Positions 29,828-40,868 are shown, counted from the first letter of the stretch. The stretch is 64,000 bases of DNA from Deltaproteobacteria bacterium HGW-Deltaproteobacteria-8 (GCA_002840405.1 PHAR01000001.1:200384-264383), one strand, 5' to 3'. Numbers and translations: made by a program. The notes: a model not told the origin generated them from the letters alone.

Positions 29828-32443
29828 ATGGGAAAGATCTCCAAGATCAAGGTCGCCGAGGGGATTTATTACGTAAGCATTCAGGATGCCGGCGTGAACA
29901 TCCTGTGCGGCTGCCCGGCCGACAGCGTCAAGCACCTGATGAAGCGGGGCCTGATCCAGAACGTCGAGGCTGAGGGCGTCAGCTTCGAGACCGGTCCGAA
30001 CGCCATCCTGCTAACTGATGAGCGCATCCAGCAGGGCCGCTTCGCCAACCTTTCCGAATTCCCCATCCTCCAGATCTTCTACCGCCAGGGTCGCATCATC
30101 CCCGGGCATCCGAACAACACCGGCGTCAAGCCCGCCCTCATCGGCTCGCGCAAGCAGGTCGAGGCCCAGATGGAGTACATCTACCGGGGCAACTACGGGC
30201 TGGTCTCCGAAGAGGAGATGATGGCCGCCGGGGTCAGCGAGGCCGAGGCCAAGACCTGGATGCGCCTGAAGCTCAAGTTCGCCTTTGGCAAGATCCGGCG
30301 CATGGAGGAGTACCTCGACCTTGTGGTGGTGGAGAACGAGCCGCAGGAGATACGCAGCCAGGTCTTCGTCAAACGCCTCAAGCTCAACCAGTTTGAGATC
30401 AGCTACGGCAAAGAGTCCGTGCGCGTAGACTTGAACCCGACGCCGCAGACCACCTGCAAGCCATCCTACGTCCTCGGCTTCCACCACATCAAGCGCGACT
30501 ACTTCGCTGTTCTGCATTCCGGCGAGGGCGACGGCTGGGACCCCAACCGTCCGGCCATGGCCAGCATCGTCATCTTCCAGGGCAAGGTCTACCTCATCGA
30601 CGCCGGGCCGAACATCATGCACAGCCTGAACGCCCTGGGCATCAGCATCAACGAGATCTCCGGCATCTTCCACACCCACGCCCACGATGACCATTTCTGC
30701 GGGCTGCCCGCGCTCATGCGCTCCGACCACCGCATCCCCTACTACGCCACAAAGCCTGTGCGGGCCTCGGTGATGAAGAAGCTCGCGGCCCTGGCCATGA
30801 CCGGCGAGGAGGAATTCAACCACTACTTTGAATTCCACGACCTCGAGCTGGGCCAATGGAACGACATCGACACGCTGGAGGTGAAGCCGGTGTTCTCGCC
30901 GCACCCGGTGGAGACCACGGTGATGCTCTTCCGCACCCTGGACCGCAACGGCTACCGCACCTATGCCCACTTCGCGGACATCGCCAGCCTGGGCCTGCTC
31001 CGGAAGATGATCACCGCTGACCCGGAAGCTCCGGGGCTTTCCCAGGAGCTCTATGACGAGGTCTGCGCCAACTACCTGGAGCCCGTGGACCTGAAGAAGC
31101 TCGACATCGGCGGCGGCATGATCCACGGCGACGCCGAGGACTTCGCCAGCGACAAGTCCGGCAAGATCCTGCTGGCCCACACGGCCCTGCCGCTTACCAA
31201 CAGACAGAAGGAGATCGGCTCAGGTGCGCCCTTCGGCATGGTCGACGTGCTCATCCCGGCCCACCAGGACTACATCCGCTCCTATGCCTACCACTACCTC
31301 TCCTCCTACTTCCCCACGGTTTCTGACAGCAAGCTGCGCGTCCTGCTCAACTGCCCGGTGGTCAAGATCAACCCCGAAACCCTCATTCTCAAGGCCGGGC
31401 GCAAGGCCGAATGCGTCCACCTCATCCTGACCGGGCAGGTCGAGGTGATCCGGACCAAAACCGGCGTTTACAGCACGCTGACCACTGGCGGCCTTTTGGG
31501 CGAGTATACGGCGCTCATGGGCAAGGCCTCCCTGGAAACCTACCGCGCGGCGAATTTCGTCCAGGCACTGCGCATCCCGCTGGACCTCTACGCCACGTTC
31601 GTAAAGAACAACGCCCTGTTCGACGAGATGATCCGCCTGCAGGACATCCGCAGCTTCCTGTACACCAGCAGCCTCTTCGGCGACGGCCTGACCTGCACAC
31701 GCCAGAACGCCATTGCCGAAGCCGTCAGCATTCACGCCAAAGCAAGCGGCGAAACCCTCACCCACTGTAAAGAGCCCATGCTCTGTCTGGTCAAATCCGG
31801 CAAGATCGAGCTGCTTGTGGGCGACAGGCTCATCGAAACCCTCGGCCCCGGCGAATTCTTCAACGAGAGCACAGTGCTTTTCGAAACGCCCTGTTTGTTC
31901 AAGGCCAGGGCCGCCAAGGACTCCACCCTCTACATCATCCCAGGCGCGGTGCTGGCCGAGATCCCCATCGTGCGCTGGAAGCTTTTGGAATTATACGAGA
32001 AGCGCCTGGACAAGACGATCAACCAGGGCAACGACCAAGGCTTCTTCCAATGGCAGGACGAGTACGCTATCAATGTCGAGCGCATCGACGCCCAGCACAT
32101 GGAGCTCTACTCCATCGCCAAGATGCTCTATGCGGCACTATTCAACGGCCAGGAGGCGAACGACCCGGCGCTGCTGTTTCCCCGGCTCATCAGCCACACC
32201 AGGCTGCACTTCCAGACAGAGAACCAGCTCATGCTCGAAACCGCCTACCCCGGCTTTGCCGTGCATGCCAAGAAGCACGAGCAGATATTGCGAGCCTTGG
32301 ACGGATTCTCCGCAGGCTACTCGGCCCGGCGCAAGCCCCCGAAAAAGGAAGTGGGCATCTTCCTCAAGGACTGGGTGATGACGCATATCCTCACCGAGGA
32401 CAGGCGCCTGGGAACATATCTGAACATGAAAAAGCCCCGCTAG
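29828..32443 (+). CDS. Metallo-beta-lactamase / double cNMP-binding / hemerythrin fusion protein
   Basis: An 871-residue multidomain protein, probably cytoplasmic since no signal peptide is present. Residues 1-220 are of unknown fold. A metallo-beta-lactamase-fold domain follows (about 225-490) with the metal motif THAHDDH (283-289) and later ligand candidates SPHP, FADIAS and LIPAHQD. Two Crp-like cyclic-nucleotide-binding beta rolls span about 500-595 and 628-725. The C-terminal bacteriohemerythrin domain (about 738-871) keeps all seven di-iron ligands: His757, His794, Glu798, His813, His817, His853, Asp858. That set predicts reversible O2 binding or sensing. Start ATG 29828 follows GGGGA. 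Function is unknown; see findings. Confidence 0.9.
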   Translation: MGKISKIKVAEGIYYVSIQDAGVNILCGCPADSVKHLMKRGLIQNVEAEGVSFETGPNAILLTDERIQQGRFANLSEFPILQIFYRQGRIIPGHPNNTGVKPALIGSRKQVEAQMEYIYRGNYGLVSEEEMMAAGVSEAEAKTWMRLKLKFAFGKIRRMEEYLDLVVVENEPQEIRSQVFVKRLKLNQFEISYGKESVRVDLNPTPQTTCKPSYVLGFHHIKRDYFAVLHSGEGDGWDPNRPAMASIVIFQGKVYLIDAGPNIMHSLNALGISINEISGIFHTHAHDDHFCGLPALMRSDHRIPYYATKPVRASVMKKLAALAMTGEEEFNHYFEFHDLELGQWNDIDTLEVKPVFSPHPVETTVMLFRTLDRNGYRTYAHFADIASLGLLRKMITADPEAPGLSQELYDEVCANYLEPVDLKKLDIGGGMIHGDAEDFASDKSGKILLAHTALPLTNRQKEIGSGAPFGMVDVLIPAHQDYIRSYAYHYLSSYFPTVSDSKLRVLLNCPVVKINPETLILKAGRKAECVHLILTGQVEVIRTKTGVYSTLTTGGLLGEYTALMGKASLETYRAANFVQALRIPLDLYATFVKNNALFDEMIRLQDIRSFLYTSSLFGDGLTCTRQNAIAEAVSIHAKASGETLTHCKEPMLCLVKSGKIELLVGDRLIETLGPGEFFNESTVLFETPCLFKARAAKDSTLYIIPGAVLAEIPIVRWKLLELYEKRLDKTINQGNDQGFFQWQDEYAINVERIDAQHMELYSIAKMLYAALFNGQEANDPALLFPRLISHTRLHFQTENQLMLETAYPGFAVHAKKHEQILRALDGFSAGYSARRKPPKKEVGIFLKDWVMTHILTEDRRLGTYLNMKKPR

Positions 32444-32629
32444 CCGCCCACTGTCATTGCAGTCCCTCCTTGCCTTCTGCCCGCCCGTAGGGCTCTCAAA
32501 CATGGCTTCATACAATTTTGTCATAGGGACGAACATGCAATGCTGTTCATTTTACAATCCTGTAACCTTTTACCAGCCTCAGGCACCTCGCCATTCAAGA
32601 ATACATGTCATTTAAGCAGGATGCGCACT

Positions 32630-32645
32630 TGGCCTGATTCTTGAT
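32630..32645 (+). promoter_or_regulatory. possible sigma-54 promoter element for glnN
   Basis: TGGCCTGATTCTTGAT resembles the consensus TGGCACG-N4-TTGCA: the -24 GG is kept, but the -12 GC is GA. Sigma-54 control of nitrogen genes is common, which is why it is noted. The mismatch keeps confidence low. Confidence 0.25.
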
Positions 32646-32705
32646 ACCTATGAATCCAACACTTCAGGGCAGGCGAGTTTTCCCGTCTGTTCGTAACGGC
32701 CAGGG

Positions 32706-32735
32706 TTGATTCGGATAGGGCAGTTGATCTAGATT
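32706..32735 (+). promoter_or_regulatory. possible sigma-70 promoter for glnN
   Basis: TTGATT (32706-32711) and TAGATT (32730-32735) are 18 bases apart, about 90 bases before the glnN ATG. Both hexamers deviate from consensus by two or fewer bases in the key positions. Confidence 0.35.
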
Positions 32736-32827
32736 GCGGGCGAAGGCAAGCCCGGATTGGATTCAGGGCCATATTCCACAATACTGTCAAGGAACACCTA
32801 ACGCCACACTTACAGGAGTCAGCCACC

Positions 32828-35008
32828 ATGAGCGGAATCCAGGCACGTCTGAACGCCATCTCGGCCGTCATCAATTACAAACCTTCCCACGCCCCCCTCA
32901 ACTACCACGACACCAAGCCCACCGACATCTTCGGGGCCAATGTCTTCAGCGACAAGGTGATGAAAGAGCGCCTGCCCAAGCCCGTGTACAAGTCCCTGAA
33001 GAAGACCATCGAGCTGGGCGAAAAGCTGGACCCCTCCATTTCAGACGTCGTGGCCAACACCATGAAGGACTGGGCCATCGAAAAGGGCGCCACCCACTTC
33101 ACCCACGTCTTCTACCCGCTCACCGGCATGACCGCAGAGAAGCACGACGCCTTCCTCGTGCCCGACGGCAAGGGCGGCGCCATCGCCGAGTTCAGCGGCA
33201 AGCTGCTGATTCAGGGCGAACCCGACGCCTCCAGCTTCCCTTCCGGCGGCCTGCGCTCCACCTTCGAGGCCCGTGGCTACACCGCCTGGGACGTCACCAG
33301 CCCGGCCTACATCCTGGAGAATCCCAACGGCACCTTCCTGTGCATCCCCACCGCGTTTCTCTCCTGGACCGGCGAGGCCCTGGACAAAAAGACCCCGCTT
33401 TTGCGCTCCAACCAGGCCCTGAACAAGCAGGCCAAGCGCGTGCTCAAGCTCTTCGGCGTTGAGACAAAGCTGCCCGTCACCTCCTTCGCCGGCGCCGAGC
33501 AGGAATACTTTCTCATTGACCGCAACTTCGTGTTCTCCCGTCCCGACCTGCTCATCGCGGGCCGCACGCTCTTCGGCGCCAAATCCGCCAAGGGCCAGGA
33601 GTTTGAGGACCAGTACTTCGGCGTGGTGCCCCGCCGCGTGCTTTCCTTCATGATGGAGGCCGAACGCGAGCTGTTCAAACTCGGCGTGCCCGTCAAGACC
33701 CGCCACAACGAGGTGGCTCCGAGCCAGTTCGAAATCGCGCCCATCTTCGAGATCGGCAACCTTGCCACCGACCACAACCAGATGATCATGACCACCCTGC
33801 GCAGCGTGGCCAAGCGCTATGGCATGGTCTGCCTGCTGCACGAGAAGCCCTTTGCCGGCATCAACGGCTCGGGCAAGCACCTGAACTACTCCCTGGGCAA
33901 TGCCGACCTGGGCAGCCTGTACGATCCGGGCGACACCCCCCACGACAACGCGCAGTTCCTGGTCTTCTGCGCCGCAGCCATCCGCGCCCTGCACAAATAT
34001 GGCGCCATGCTGCGCGCCACTGTGGCCACCGCCTCCAACGACCACCGCCTGGGCGCCAACGAGGCCCCCCCGGCCATCATGTCCATGTACCTGGGCGAGC
34101 AGTTGACCGACGTCTTCGAGCAGATCAAGAAGGGCAAGGTCAACAACTCCAAGAGCAAGGGCATCATGAACATCGGCGTGGACACCCTGCCGCCGCTGCC
34201 CATGGATCCGGGCGACCGCAACCGCACCAGCCCCTTCGCCTTCACCGGCAACCGCTTCGAGTTCCGCGCTGTCGGCTCCGCACAGTCCATCGCCGGATCC
34301 CTGGTGGCACTGAACACCATGATGTCCGAGTCGCTTGACTACATCGCCACAGAGCTTGAGAAGGCCACCAAGGGCGACAGCAAGAAGCTCAACGCCGCGG
34401 TGCAGACCGTGCTCCAGAAGATCATCAAGGAGCACGACGCCATCGTCTTCAACGGCGACGGCTACTCCGACGCCTGGCACAAGGAAGCGGCCAAGCGCGG
34501 CCTGCCCAACCTGAAGACCACTCCCGATGCCCTGCCCGTGCTGACCACCAAGCCCGTGATCGATCTGTTCACCAAGTACGGCGTCCTCTCCGAGGCCGAA
34601 CTGCGCAGCCGCGAAGAGATCTACCTTGAGATGTACGCCAAGACCCTGAAGACCGAGGCCGCCCTGATGGTGCGCATGGCCAGCACCATCATCTTCCCGG
34701 CCGCCATGCGCTACCAGAGCGAACTCGCCGCCGCCTGCGCCAACCTGAAGGCCATCGGCAAGGACTTCAAGATGTCCACGCTGGAGGACATCACCGCCAA
34801 ACTGCGCTCCATGCAGACCTCCGTGGCCAAGCTGGAGAAGCTCTTGAGCGTCGAGGGCAAGAATTCCCACGCCGAGGCCAAGCACCTCTGCGACAAGGTC
34901 CTGCCCGCCATGAACGAGCTCCGCAGCTTCGCCGACGCCCTCGAAGTGGTTGTGGCCGACGACCTGTGGTCCCTGCCCAGCTACCAGGAGATGCTGTTCA
35001 TCCGCTAA
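32828..35008 (+). CDS. glnN: Type III glutamine synthetase
   Basis: GlnN condenses glutamate and ammonia to glutamine, as a large-subunit dodecamer distinct from GlnA. The 726-residue protein matches the GSIII length. It has the family's THVFYPLTG segment, AEQEYFLID for metal-bound glutamate, [14 protein letters not shown], and the ATP site [15 protein letters not shown]. The long C-terminal helical region typical of GSIII is present. AGGAG precedes ATG 32828. It ends in a strong terminator. It appears monocistronic. Confidence 0.95.
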   Translation: MSGIQARLNAISAVINYKPSHAPLNYHDTKPTDIFGANVFSDKVMKERLPKPVYKSLKKTIELGEKLDPSISDVVANTMKDWAIEKGATHFTHVFYPLTGMTAEKHDAFLVPDGKGGAIAEFSGKLLIQGEPDASSFPSGGLRSTFEARGYTAWDVTSPAYILENPNGTFLCIPTAFLSWTGEALDKKTPLLRSNQALNKQAKRVLKLFGVETKLPVTSFAGAEQEYFLIDRNFVFSRPDLLIAGRTLFGAKSAKGQEFEDQYFGVVPRRVLSFMMEAERELFKLGVPVKTRHNEVAPSQFEIAPIFEIGNLATDHNQMIMTTLRSVAKRYGMVCLLHEKPFAGINGSGKHLNYSLGNADLGSLYDPGDTPHDNAQFLVFCAAAIRALHKYGAMLRATVATASNDHRLGANEAPPAIMSMYLGEQLTDVFEQIKKGKVNNSKSKGIMNIGVDTLPPLPMDPGDRNRTSPFAFTGNRFEFRAVGSAQSIAGSLVALNTMMSESLDYIATELEKATKGDSKKLNAAVQTVLQKIIKEHDAIVFNGDGYSDAWHKEAAKRGLPNLKTTPDALPVLTTKPVIDLFTKYGVLSEAELRSREEIYLEMYAKTLKTEAALMVRMASTIIFPAAMRYQSELAAACANLKAIGKDFKMSTLEDITAKLRSMQTSVAKLEKLLSVEGKNSHAEAKHLCDKVLPAMNELRSFADALEVVVADDLWSLPSYQEMLFIR

Positions 35009-35034
35009 AAACGGCTGGACAACGCACAACGCAC

Positions 35035-35063
35035 AAGGCCGCCCCTTCGGGGGCGGCCTTTTT
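35035..35063 (+). terminator. intrinsic terminator after glnN
   Basis: Stem AAGGCCGCCCC/GGGGCGGCCTT with a stable TTCG tetraloop (35035-35045, 35050-35060) is followed by TTT. It lies 26 bases after the glnN stop. Confidence 0.93.
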
Positions 35064-35117
35064 CGTGCGCTGCGGGCGGGTGCCGCGTCAGCGGCCTGCG
35101 GCTGTCAGGGGGCGGGA

Positions 35118-35777
35118 TCAGCGGTCAGCGGGAAAAGGAAGGTCCAGGGGCTCAAAGTTCTGCCAGCCCGGCCCGTCGAAATGCCACCATTCCGTGGCCA
35201 GGGGCTCAAAGCCCTGCGCCTGCATGGCGCGTTCAAGGTGCTGGCTGTTGCGGCGGGCCTCGGGAGAGGCGGCGGCAGAGTCCCGGTGGGCCTTGTCCGT
35301 GAAGTCGTCGTATCCAGTGGGCATGACCAGCTCCTGGCCGTGCGCGTCCACCAGGGTCACGTCAACAGCGGCGCCCCGGTTGTGCCTGGAGCTTTTGACA
35401 ATGACGCCATCCTTGCGCACAGGCAGCCCGACGTAGCGCTCGTCGGGCATGATGCGCCAGAAGGCCTCCTGCACGGAAAAGGGACGGTAGCAGTCATAGA
35501 TCTTGAGCCCCAAGCCCTGGCCGCGAAGCCCCTTCTGAACCTCAAGCAGGCGTTTAGCCACATCCGCGCGCAGGTAGCAGCGCGCCGCCGGGTACACGCG
35601 CTTGCCCGTGAAGTTGTTGTCCGTGGCGTAGCGGATGTCGAGCACGAGGCTTGCGTCCTGGCTCGTCGGCTCCACCAGACCCGCAGCCGCAAGATTTCGT
35701 GCTGCCGGGTCGCCTGCCAGGGCGACGGCGCACAGCATGTGCAGCACAAGCAGAAACAAGACGATCCTGCGCAACAT
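35118..35777 (-). CDS. ddpX: D-alanyl-D-alanine dipeptidase, VanX/DdpX family
   Basis: A 219-residue zinc dipeptidase of family M15D that hydrolyses D-Ala-D-Ala. It has a signal peptide (about 1-21), so it acts in the periplasm, probably in cell-wall turnover and D-Ala recovery. The active-site motifs SSRHNRGAAVD (zinc His and Asp) and EWWHFD (catalytic Glu and zinc His) are intact, as is the YDCYRP segment. AAGGGGAAAG precedes ATG 35777. No vanH or vanA is adjacent, so I infer no link to vancomycin resistance. Confidence 0.88.
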   Translation of the reverse strand: MLRRIVLFLLVLHMLCAVALAGDPAARNLAAAGLVEPTSQDASLVLDIRYATDNNFTGKRVYPAARCYLRADVAKRLLEVQKGLRGQGLGLKIYDCYRPFSVQEAFWRIMPDERYVGLPVRKDGVIVKSSRHNRGAAVDVTLVDAHGQELVMPTGYDDFTDKAHRDSAAASPEARRNSQHLERAMQAQGFEPLATEWWHFDGPGWQNFEPLDLPFPADR

Positions 35778-35812
35778 GTCTTTCCCCTTGTATTACGACA
35801 CCAGCCGGAAAC

Positions 35813-35844
35813 AAAAAAGCGGGGGAGGAAAGCCTCGCCCCGCT
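35813..35844 (-). terminator. intrinsic terminator after the MucR-type gene
   Basis: On the minus strand, AGCGGGGCGAGG/CCTCCCCCGCT forms a GC-rich stem with a CTTT loop, followed by TTTTTT. It lies about 20 bases after the regulator stop and separates it from the dipeptidase gene. Confidence 0.87.
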
Positions 35845-35861
35845 CCACTCTTGCCGGAAAT

Positions 35862-36257
35862 CTACTTGTTCTTGCCGCGCTTCTTCCAGAGCTCCATTTC
35901 CTTCATCTTCTTGCGGCGGTCGCGCTGCAGGGACTTGCAGACAAGGGGCATGCCCTTCTTGTACCCGAACTTCTCGCGGTATTCGGGCGGGGTCAGGCCG
36001 TGACTTGCAAGGTGCTTCTTGGTGATGATCTTGAAGGCCTTGCCGCACGAGCAGCACGTGATGGTTTTCTCGCGTACGCTCTTGGTGGGATCAATGGAGG
36101 ATTCCTCCTCCTCAGCCTGTACAGGAGGCTCTCCCGCGATGGCCTGAATGCCACGCACGAGCTTTTTGACCATGGAGGTGATCTCATCCTCGGTCATGGT
36201 CCTCACGCTGGCCTGCGCTTTGACGATCTCAAGGGCTTCCTTCAAATAGTCATCCAT
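35862..36257 (-). CDS. MucR/Ros-family zinc-finger transcriptional regulator
   Basis: A 131-residue DNA-binding regulator. The C-terminal half carries the Ros/MucR fold: zinc ligands in CCSC and HLASH, then GLTPPEYREKFGYKKGMPLV, and a very basic tail (RDRRKKMKEM). The N-terminal half is helical and acidic. I chose ATG 36257 because AAGGAG lies six bases upstream; the TTG two codons earlier abuts it. Targets are unknown; MucR proteins often act broadly on surface and motility genes. Its own terminator makes it monocistronic. Confidence 0.88.
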   Translation of the reverse strand: MDDYLKEALEIVKAQASVRTMTEDEITSMVKKLVRGIQAIAGEPPVQAEEEESSIDPTKSVREKTITCCSCGKAFKIITKKHLASHGLTPPEYREKFGYKKGMPLVCKSLQRDRRKKMKEMELWKKRGKNK

Positions 36258-36333
36258 CTTCAACTCCTTGGCGTTTGACGGAACATCTTCATGGCTTCAG
36301 CCTATTGCATGCATGTGCTTACTTACCAATAGC

Positions 36334-36361
36334 CGTTAACACCGACGAACTCTCTCGTCAA
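36334..36361 (-). promoter_or_regulatory. possible promoter for the MucR-type gene
   Basis: On the minus strand, TTGACG (complement 36356-36361) and TTAACG (complement 36334-36339) are 16 bases apart, about 77 bases before the ATG. The -10 is weak. Confidence 0.3.
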
Positions 36362-36455
36362 CAAGACAGCACACAATGCCGATGCATTTCCAACAGTGCT
36401 GGCGGATAGCGGAAAGTACTGTGCGCGACGAAAACAGTACGAGATCAGCGACAAC

Positions 36456-36490
36456 AAAAAAAGCGGGGCCATCCTCTCGGACAGCCCCGC
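36456..36490 (-). terminator. intrinsic terminator after ilvC
   Basis: On the minus strand, stem GCGGGGC/GCCCCGC (36484-36490 with 36463-36469) is followed by seven T (complement 36456-36462). It lies about 20 bases after the ilvC stop and ends the ilv operon. Confidence 0.9.
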
Positions 36491-36510
36491 ATCAAAGCGC
36501 CTAGTAGAGG

Positions 36511-38033
<1,523 letters not shown>

Positions 38034-38043
38034 GGTCCGCCTC

Positions 38044-39735
38044 CTACACAAGCAGCATGTCGGTGAGGGAGGCCCCAGCCGGGACCATGGGGTACACGTT
38101 CTCCTCACGCTCCACACGCACGTCCACGATGACCGTGCCGGGCGTGTCCAGAGCCTGTTTCAGAACGCGTTCCAGGTCCGCCGGGTCCGTGATGCGGAAG
38201 CCAGTGGCGCCATAGGCCTCGGCCAGCTTCACAAAGTCCGGCTGAGCGTCCATGCACGTCTCGCAGTAGTTCTTCTTGTAGAAAAGCTCCTGCCACTGGC
38301 GCACCATGCCGAGATAGCCGTTGTTCAGGATGACGATCTTGACGCCCAGGTTGTTGCAGACGCTTGTGGCCATCTCCTGGATGTTCATCTGGATGGAACC
38401 GTCGCCCGCGATGTCGATGACCATCTTGTCGGGCCGGGCGAACTGCGCGCCGATGGCCGCAGGGAAGCCGTAGCCCATGGTGCCGAGGCCCCCCGAGGAC
38501 AGGAAGCAGTTGGGCTCCTTGAAGCGGTAGAACTGGGCCGCCCACATCTGGTTCTGGCCCACCTCGGTGCAGATGACGGCGTCGCCATTGGTCAGCTCGT
38601 AGAGCTTCTCCACCACGGACTGCGGCTTGATGGTGGTCTCGCTTGGGTGATAGGTCAGCGGGTGCTCCTTGGCCCAGGCCAGGACCTTGGAGACCCAGGG
38701 CAGGTGTCCGCCCTCGAAGTCGTACTCGGTGAGCGAGGGCGCGAGCTCGTCCTTCAGGGCCTCCAGGGCCAGGCGGCAATCGGCGACCAGGGGGACGTGA
38801 ACGCTCACGTTTTTCTGGATGCTCGTAGGATCGATGTCGATGTGCACCAGCGTGGCCTTGGGCGCGAAGGTGCTGACCTTGCCGGTGACGCGGTCGTCAA
38901 AGCGCGCGCCCACGGCCAGCACGAGGTCGGCGTTGTTGATGGCCATGTTCGCGGCGTAGGTGCCGTGCATGCCGAGCATGCCGAGCCAGAGCTTGTCGTT
39001 GCCGGGGAAGCAGCCCAGGCCCATGAGCGTGGCCGTCACAGGGATGTGCAGTTTCTGGGCAAGCCAGGTCAGGGCCTCGTGGCCCTGGCTGGTGATGACG
39101 CCACCGCCGGCATAGATGATGGGCCGCTCGGCGTCGCGGATGAGCTGGGCGACCTTCTTGATCTGCCCGGCGTGGGGCTTCACGTTGGGGTTGTAGCTGC
39201 GCATCTTGACGTCTTCAGGCCAGATGAACTTGGTCTTGACCTGCATGACGTCCTTGGGCAGGTCCACCAGGACCGGGCCAGGACGGCCGGAACGCGCGAG
39301 GTAAAAGGCCTGGCGGATGACATGCGCGAGTTCGCGCACGTCCTTCACCAGATAGTTGTGCTTGGTGCAGGGCCGGGTGATGCCGACGATGTCCACTTCC
39401 TGGAAGGCATCATTGCCGATGAGCGGCGTGGGCACCTGCCCGGTCAGGATGACCACCGGGATGGAGTCCATGTAGGCGGTGGCGATGCCGGTAACGGTGT
39501 TGGTGGCGCCGGGACCGCTGGTCACGAGGCAGCAGCCGACCTTGCCCGAGGCTCTCGCAAAGCCGTCGGCCGCGTGGATGGCTCCCTGCTCATGCCGCAC
39601 AAGCACATGCTTGAGCGAGGAGTTCGGCAGCTCGTTGTAGATGTCGATGACGGCTCCGCCAGGGAAACCGAAGAGGACCTCCACTCCTTCGCGTTTCAGA
39701 CATTCGAGAAGAATCTGAGCTCCACTGAGCTCCAT
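38044..39735 (-). CDS. ilvB: Acetolactate synthase large (catalytic) subunit
   Basis: A ThDP-dependent enzyme that makes acetolactate from pyruvate. The 563-residue protein has FGFPGG at the N-terminus, the catalytic Glu in RHEQGA, and the ThDP motif [11 protein letters not shown]...[13 protein letters not shown], typical of the FAD-binding domain, is present. ATG 39735 has AGGAGG nine bases upstream. It lies 4 bases after the ydcH-like gene, so branched-chain genes are transcribed behind small housekeeping genes. Confidence 0.96.
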   Translation of the reverse strand: MELSGAQILLECLKREGVEVLFGFPGGAVIDIYNELPNSSLKHVLVRHEQGAIHAADGFARASGKVGCCLVTSGPGATNTVTGIATAYMDSIPVVILTGQVPTPLIGNDAFQEVDIVGITRPCTKHNYLVKDVRELAHVIRQAFYLARSGRPGPVLVDLPKDVMQVKTKFIWPEDVKMRSYNPNVKPHAGQIKKVAQLIRDAERPIIYAGGGVITSQGHEALTWLAQKLHIPVTATLMGLGCFPGNDKLWLGMLGMHGTYAANMAINNADLVLAVGARFDDRVTGKVSTFAPKATLVHIDIDPTSIQKNVSVHVPLVADCRLALEALKDELAPSLTEYDFEGGHLPWVSKVLAWAKEHPLTYHPSETTIKPQSVVEKLYELTNGDAVICTEVGQNQMWAAQFYRFKEPNCFLSSGGLGTMGYGFPAAIGAQFARPDKMVIDIAGDGSIQMNIQEMATSVCNNLGVKIVILNNGYLGMVRQWQELFYKKNYCETCMDAQPDFVKLAEAYGATGFRITDPADLERVLKQALDTPGTVIVDVRVEREENVYPMVPAGASLTDMLLV

Positions 39736-39739
39736 AGGC

Positions 39740-39970
39740 TTACGCCTCCTGTTGACGATACTTATCGAGTAAGGCTTGCAGCTTCGTCTTTCCGGCAAGC
39801 TTCTTCTTCTTCAGCTCCTTGATTTCCTGCTCCACCACAGGACTTAGGAAAGGCTTGCCTTCTAGCTTGACGATCATCTTCTCGAAATCCTGGTGCTGCT
39901 GCCACAGGGCGCGTAGCTCAGAATCCTGGCCCTCAAACTGTTCAATTAGGGTGCGCTCTGAATTTTCCAT
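39740..39970 (-). CDS. YdcH/DUF465-family small protein
   Basis: A 76-residue helical protein of the YdcH (DUF465) family, recognised by the opening [19 protein letters not shown] and the Lys-rich middle [17 protein letters not shown]. The molecular role is unknown. TAAGGAG precedes ATG 39970. It lies 4 bases before ilvB and 43 bases after the DUF167 gene. Confidence 0.85.
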   Translation of the reverse strand: MENSERTLIEQFEGQDSELRALWQQHQDFEKMIVKLEGKPFLSPVVEQEIKELKKKKLAGKTKLQALLDKYRQQEA

Positions 39971-40013
39971 GCTTGACTCCTTATTTTGGAGGTAATTCGA
40001 CTGTCTTGAGCCA

Positions 40014-40316
40014 TCACATGAGTTTGGACCAGTCCGGTTCGGTCTCGGCCAGCACCCGCAGGCTCTTGCTGCGGGAGCTCTGGCCAGAGGCCAGGCTCAC
40101 CTGGCTGCGCCTCAGTCCCAGCAGCTTGGCCATAAAATCCACCAGGGCGCCGTTGGCCTTGTTGTCCACGGCCGGGGCCGTGAGCCGGACCTTCAGGCTT
40201 TCCTGGAAGAGCCCGGCCAGCTCGTTGCGCTTGGCGCCAGGCTGCACGTGCACCCGGATGCGCCAGTCCCCACCCCCGGCCAGGCGGACGAACACGGGCG
40301 GCGCAGACTCCTTCAA
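40014..40316 (-). CDS. YggU/DUF167-family protein
   Basis: A 100-residue protein of the DUF167 family with the diagnostic RVHVQPGAKRNEL and LTAPAVDNKANGALVDFMAKLLG segments. Function is unknown. The frame starts at TTG 40316, three bases after divIVA. A GTG at 40295 is an alternative, but its AAGGAG is twelve bases away, so the start is uncertain. Confidence 0.85.
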   Translation of the reverse strand: MKESAPPVFVRLAGGGDWRIRVHVQPGAKRNELAGLFQESLKVRLTAPAVDNKANGALVDFMAKLLGLRRSQVSLASGQSSRSKSLRVLAETEPDWSKLM

Positions 40317-40319
40317 AGA

Positions 40320-40823
40320 TCACTCAGCCTTGCGGAGATACTTGAGCTTGGATTCCAGGGACTCCAGCCGCGATACGGCGGGGTCCTCGGAGTCCATGAC
40401 GCGCAAATGCGTTTCCAGAAGCCCGCGCAGCTGGATCTCGAACTGGCTGCGCTGGCGCTTCAGGTTCTCGATGTCTTCGTAGAGTTGGGCCAGGCGGTTG
40501 TGCCCCTGCTGGACCATGCCCTCGGCCTTGGCCCGGGCCTCGTCGAGGATCAGGTGCGCCTCGCGCTGGGCGCCGCCCTTGATGTCGTCGACCATGCGCT
40601 GGGTGCTCATGAGGGTGTCGCGCAGGGTCTCGTCACGCTGACGGAACTCATCCACGCTGGCCTCCATGCGCTTGACCTTGCGGATGAGGCTCTTGCGCTC
40701 CTCGGCCACGGCGCCAAGCATCTCGGCCACCTCGCCCATGAGCTGGTCCACTTCTTCGGGCGCATAGCCCCACAGACGTTTGGAAAACTTGCGGTTGAGC
40801 AGATCGATCTTGGAAATGGTCAA
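40320..40823 (-). CDS. divIVA: DivIVA-domain protein
   Basis: DivIVA proteins bind curved membranes and recruit partners to poles or septa. This 167-residue protein has the N-terminal membrane-binding signature (IDLLNRKFSKRLWGYAPEEVD) followed by a long coiled coil (about 35-165). There is no ATG near the start; TTG 40823 with GGGGTG upstream best matches the family N-terminus. In this group DivIVA often follows yggT, as here. Confidence 0.85.
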   Translation of the reverse strand: MTISKIDLLNRKFSKRLWGYAPEEVDQLMGEVAEMLGAVAEERKSLIRKVKRMEASVDEFRQRDETLRDTLMSTQRMVDDIKGGAQREAHLILDEARAKAEGMVQQGHNRLAQLYEDIENLKRQRSQFEIQLRGLLETHLRVMDSEDPAVSRLESLESKLKYLRKAE

Positions 40824-40868
40824 GGCTTCACCCCGTCATGTATGAGGGAACGCGCCTGTAGAGCGCCC

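Larger units (their letters stand above)
32444..32827. other. 384-base leader region upstream of glnN
   Basis: This is the longest gap in the window. It holds a sigma-70-like pair at 32706-32735 and a sigma-54-like element at 32630-32645, both listed separately. No terminator after the MBL-hemerythrin gene and no long open frame were found. The ribosome site AGGAG lies nine bases before the glnN ATG. Confidence 0.5.

Noticed and set aside
35118-35777. Vancomycin-resistance cluster
   Set aside because: Only the VanX-like dipeptidase is present, with a signal peptide; vanH and vanA partners are absent.
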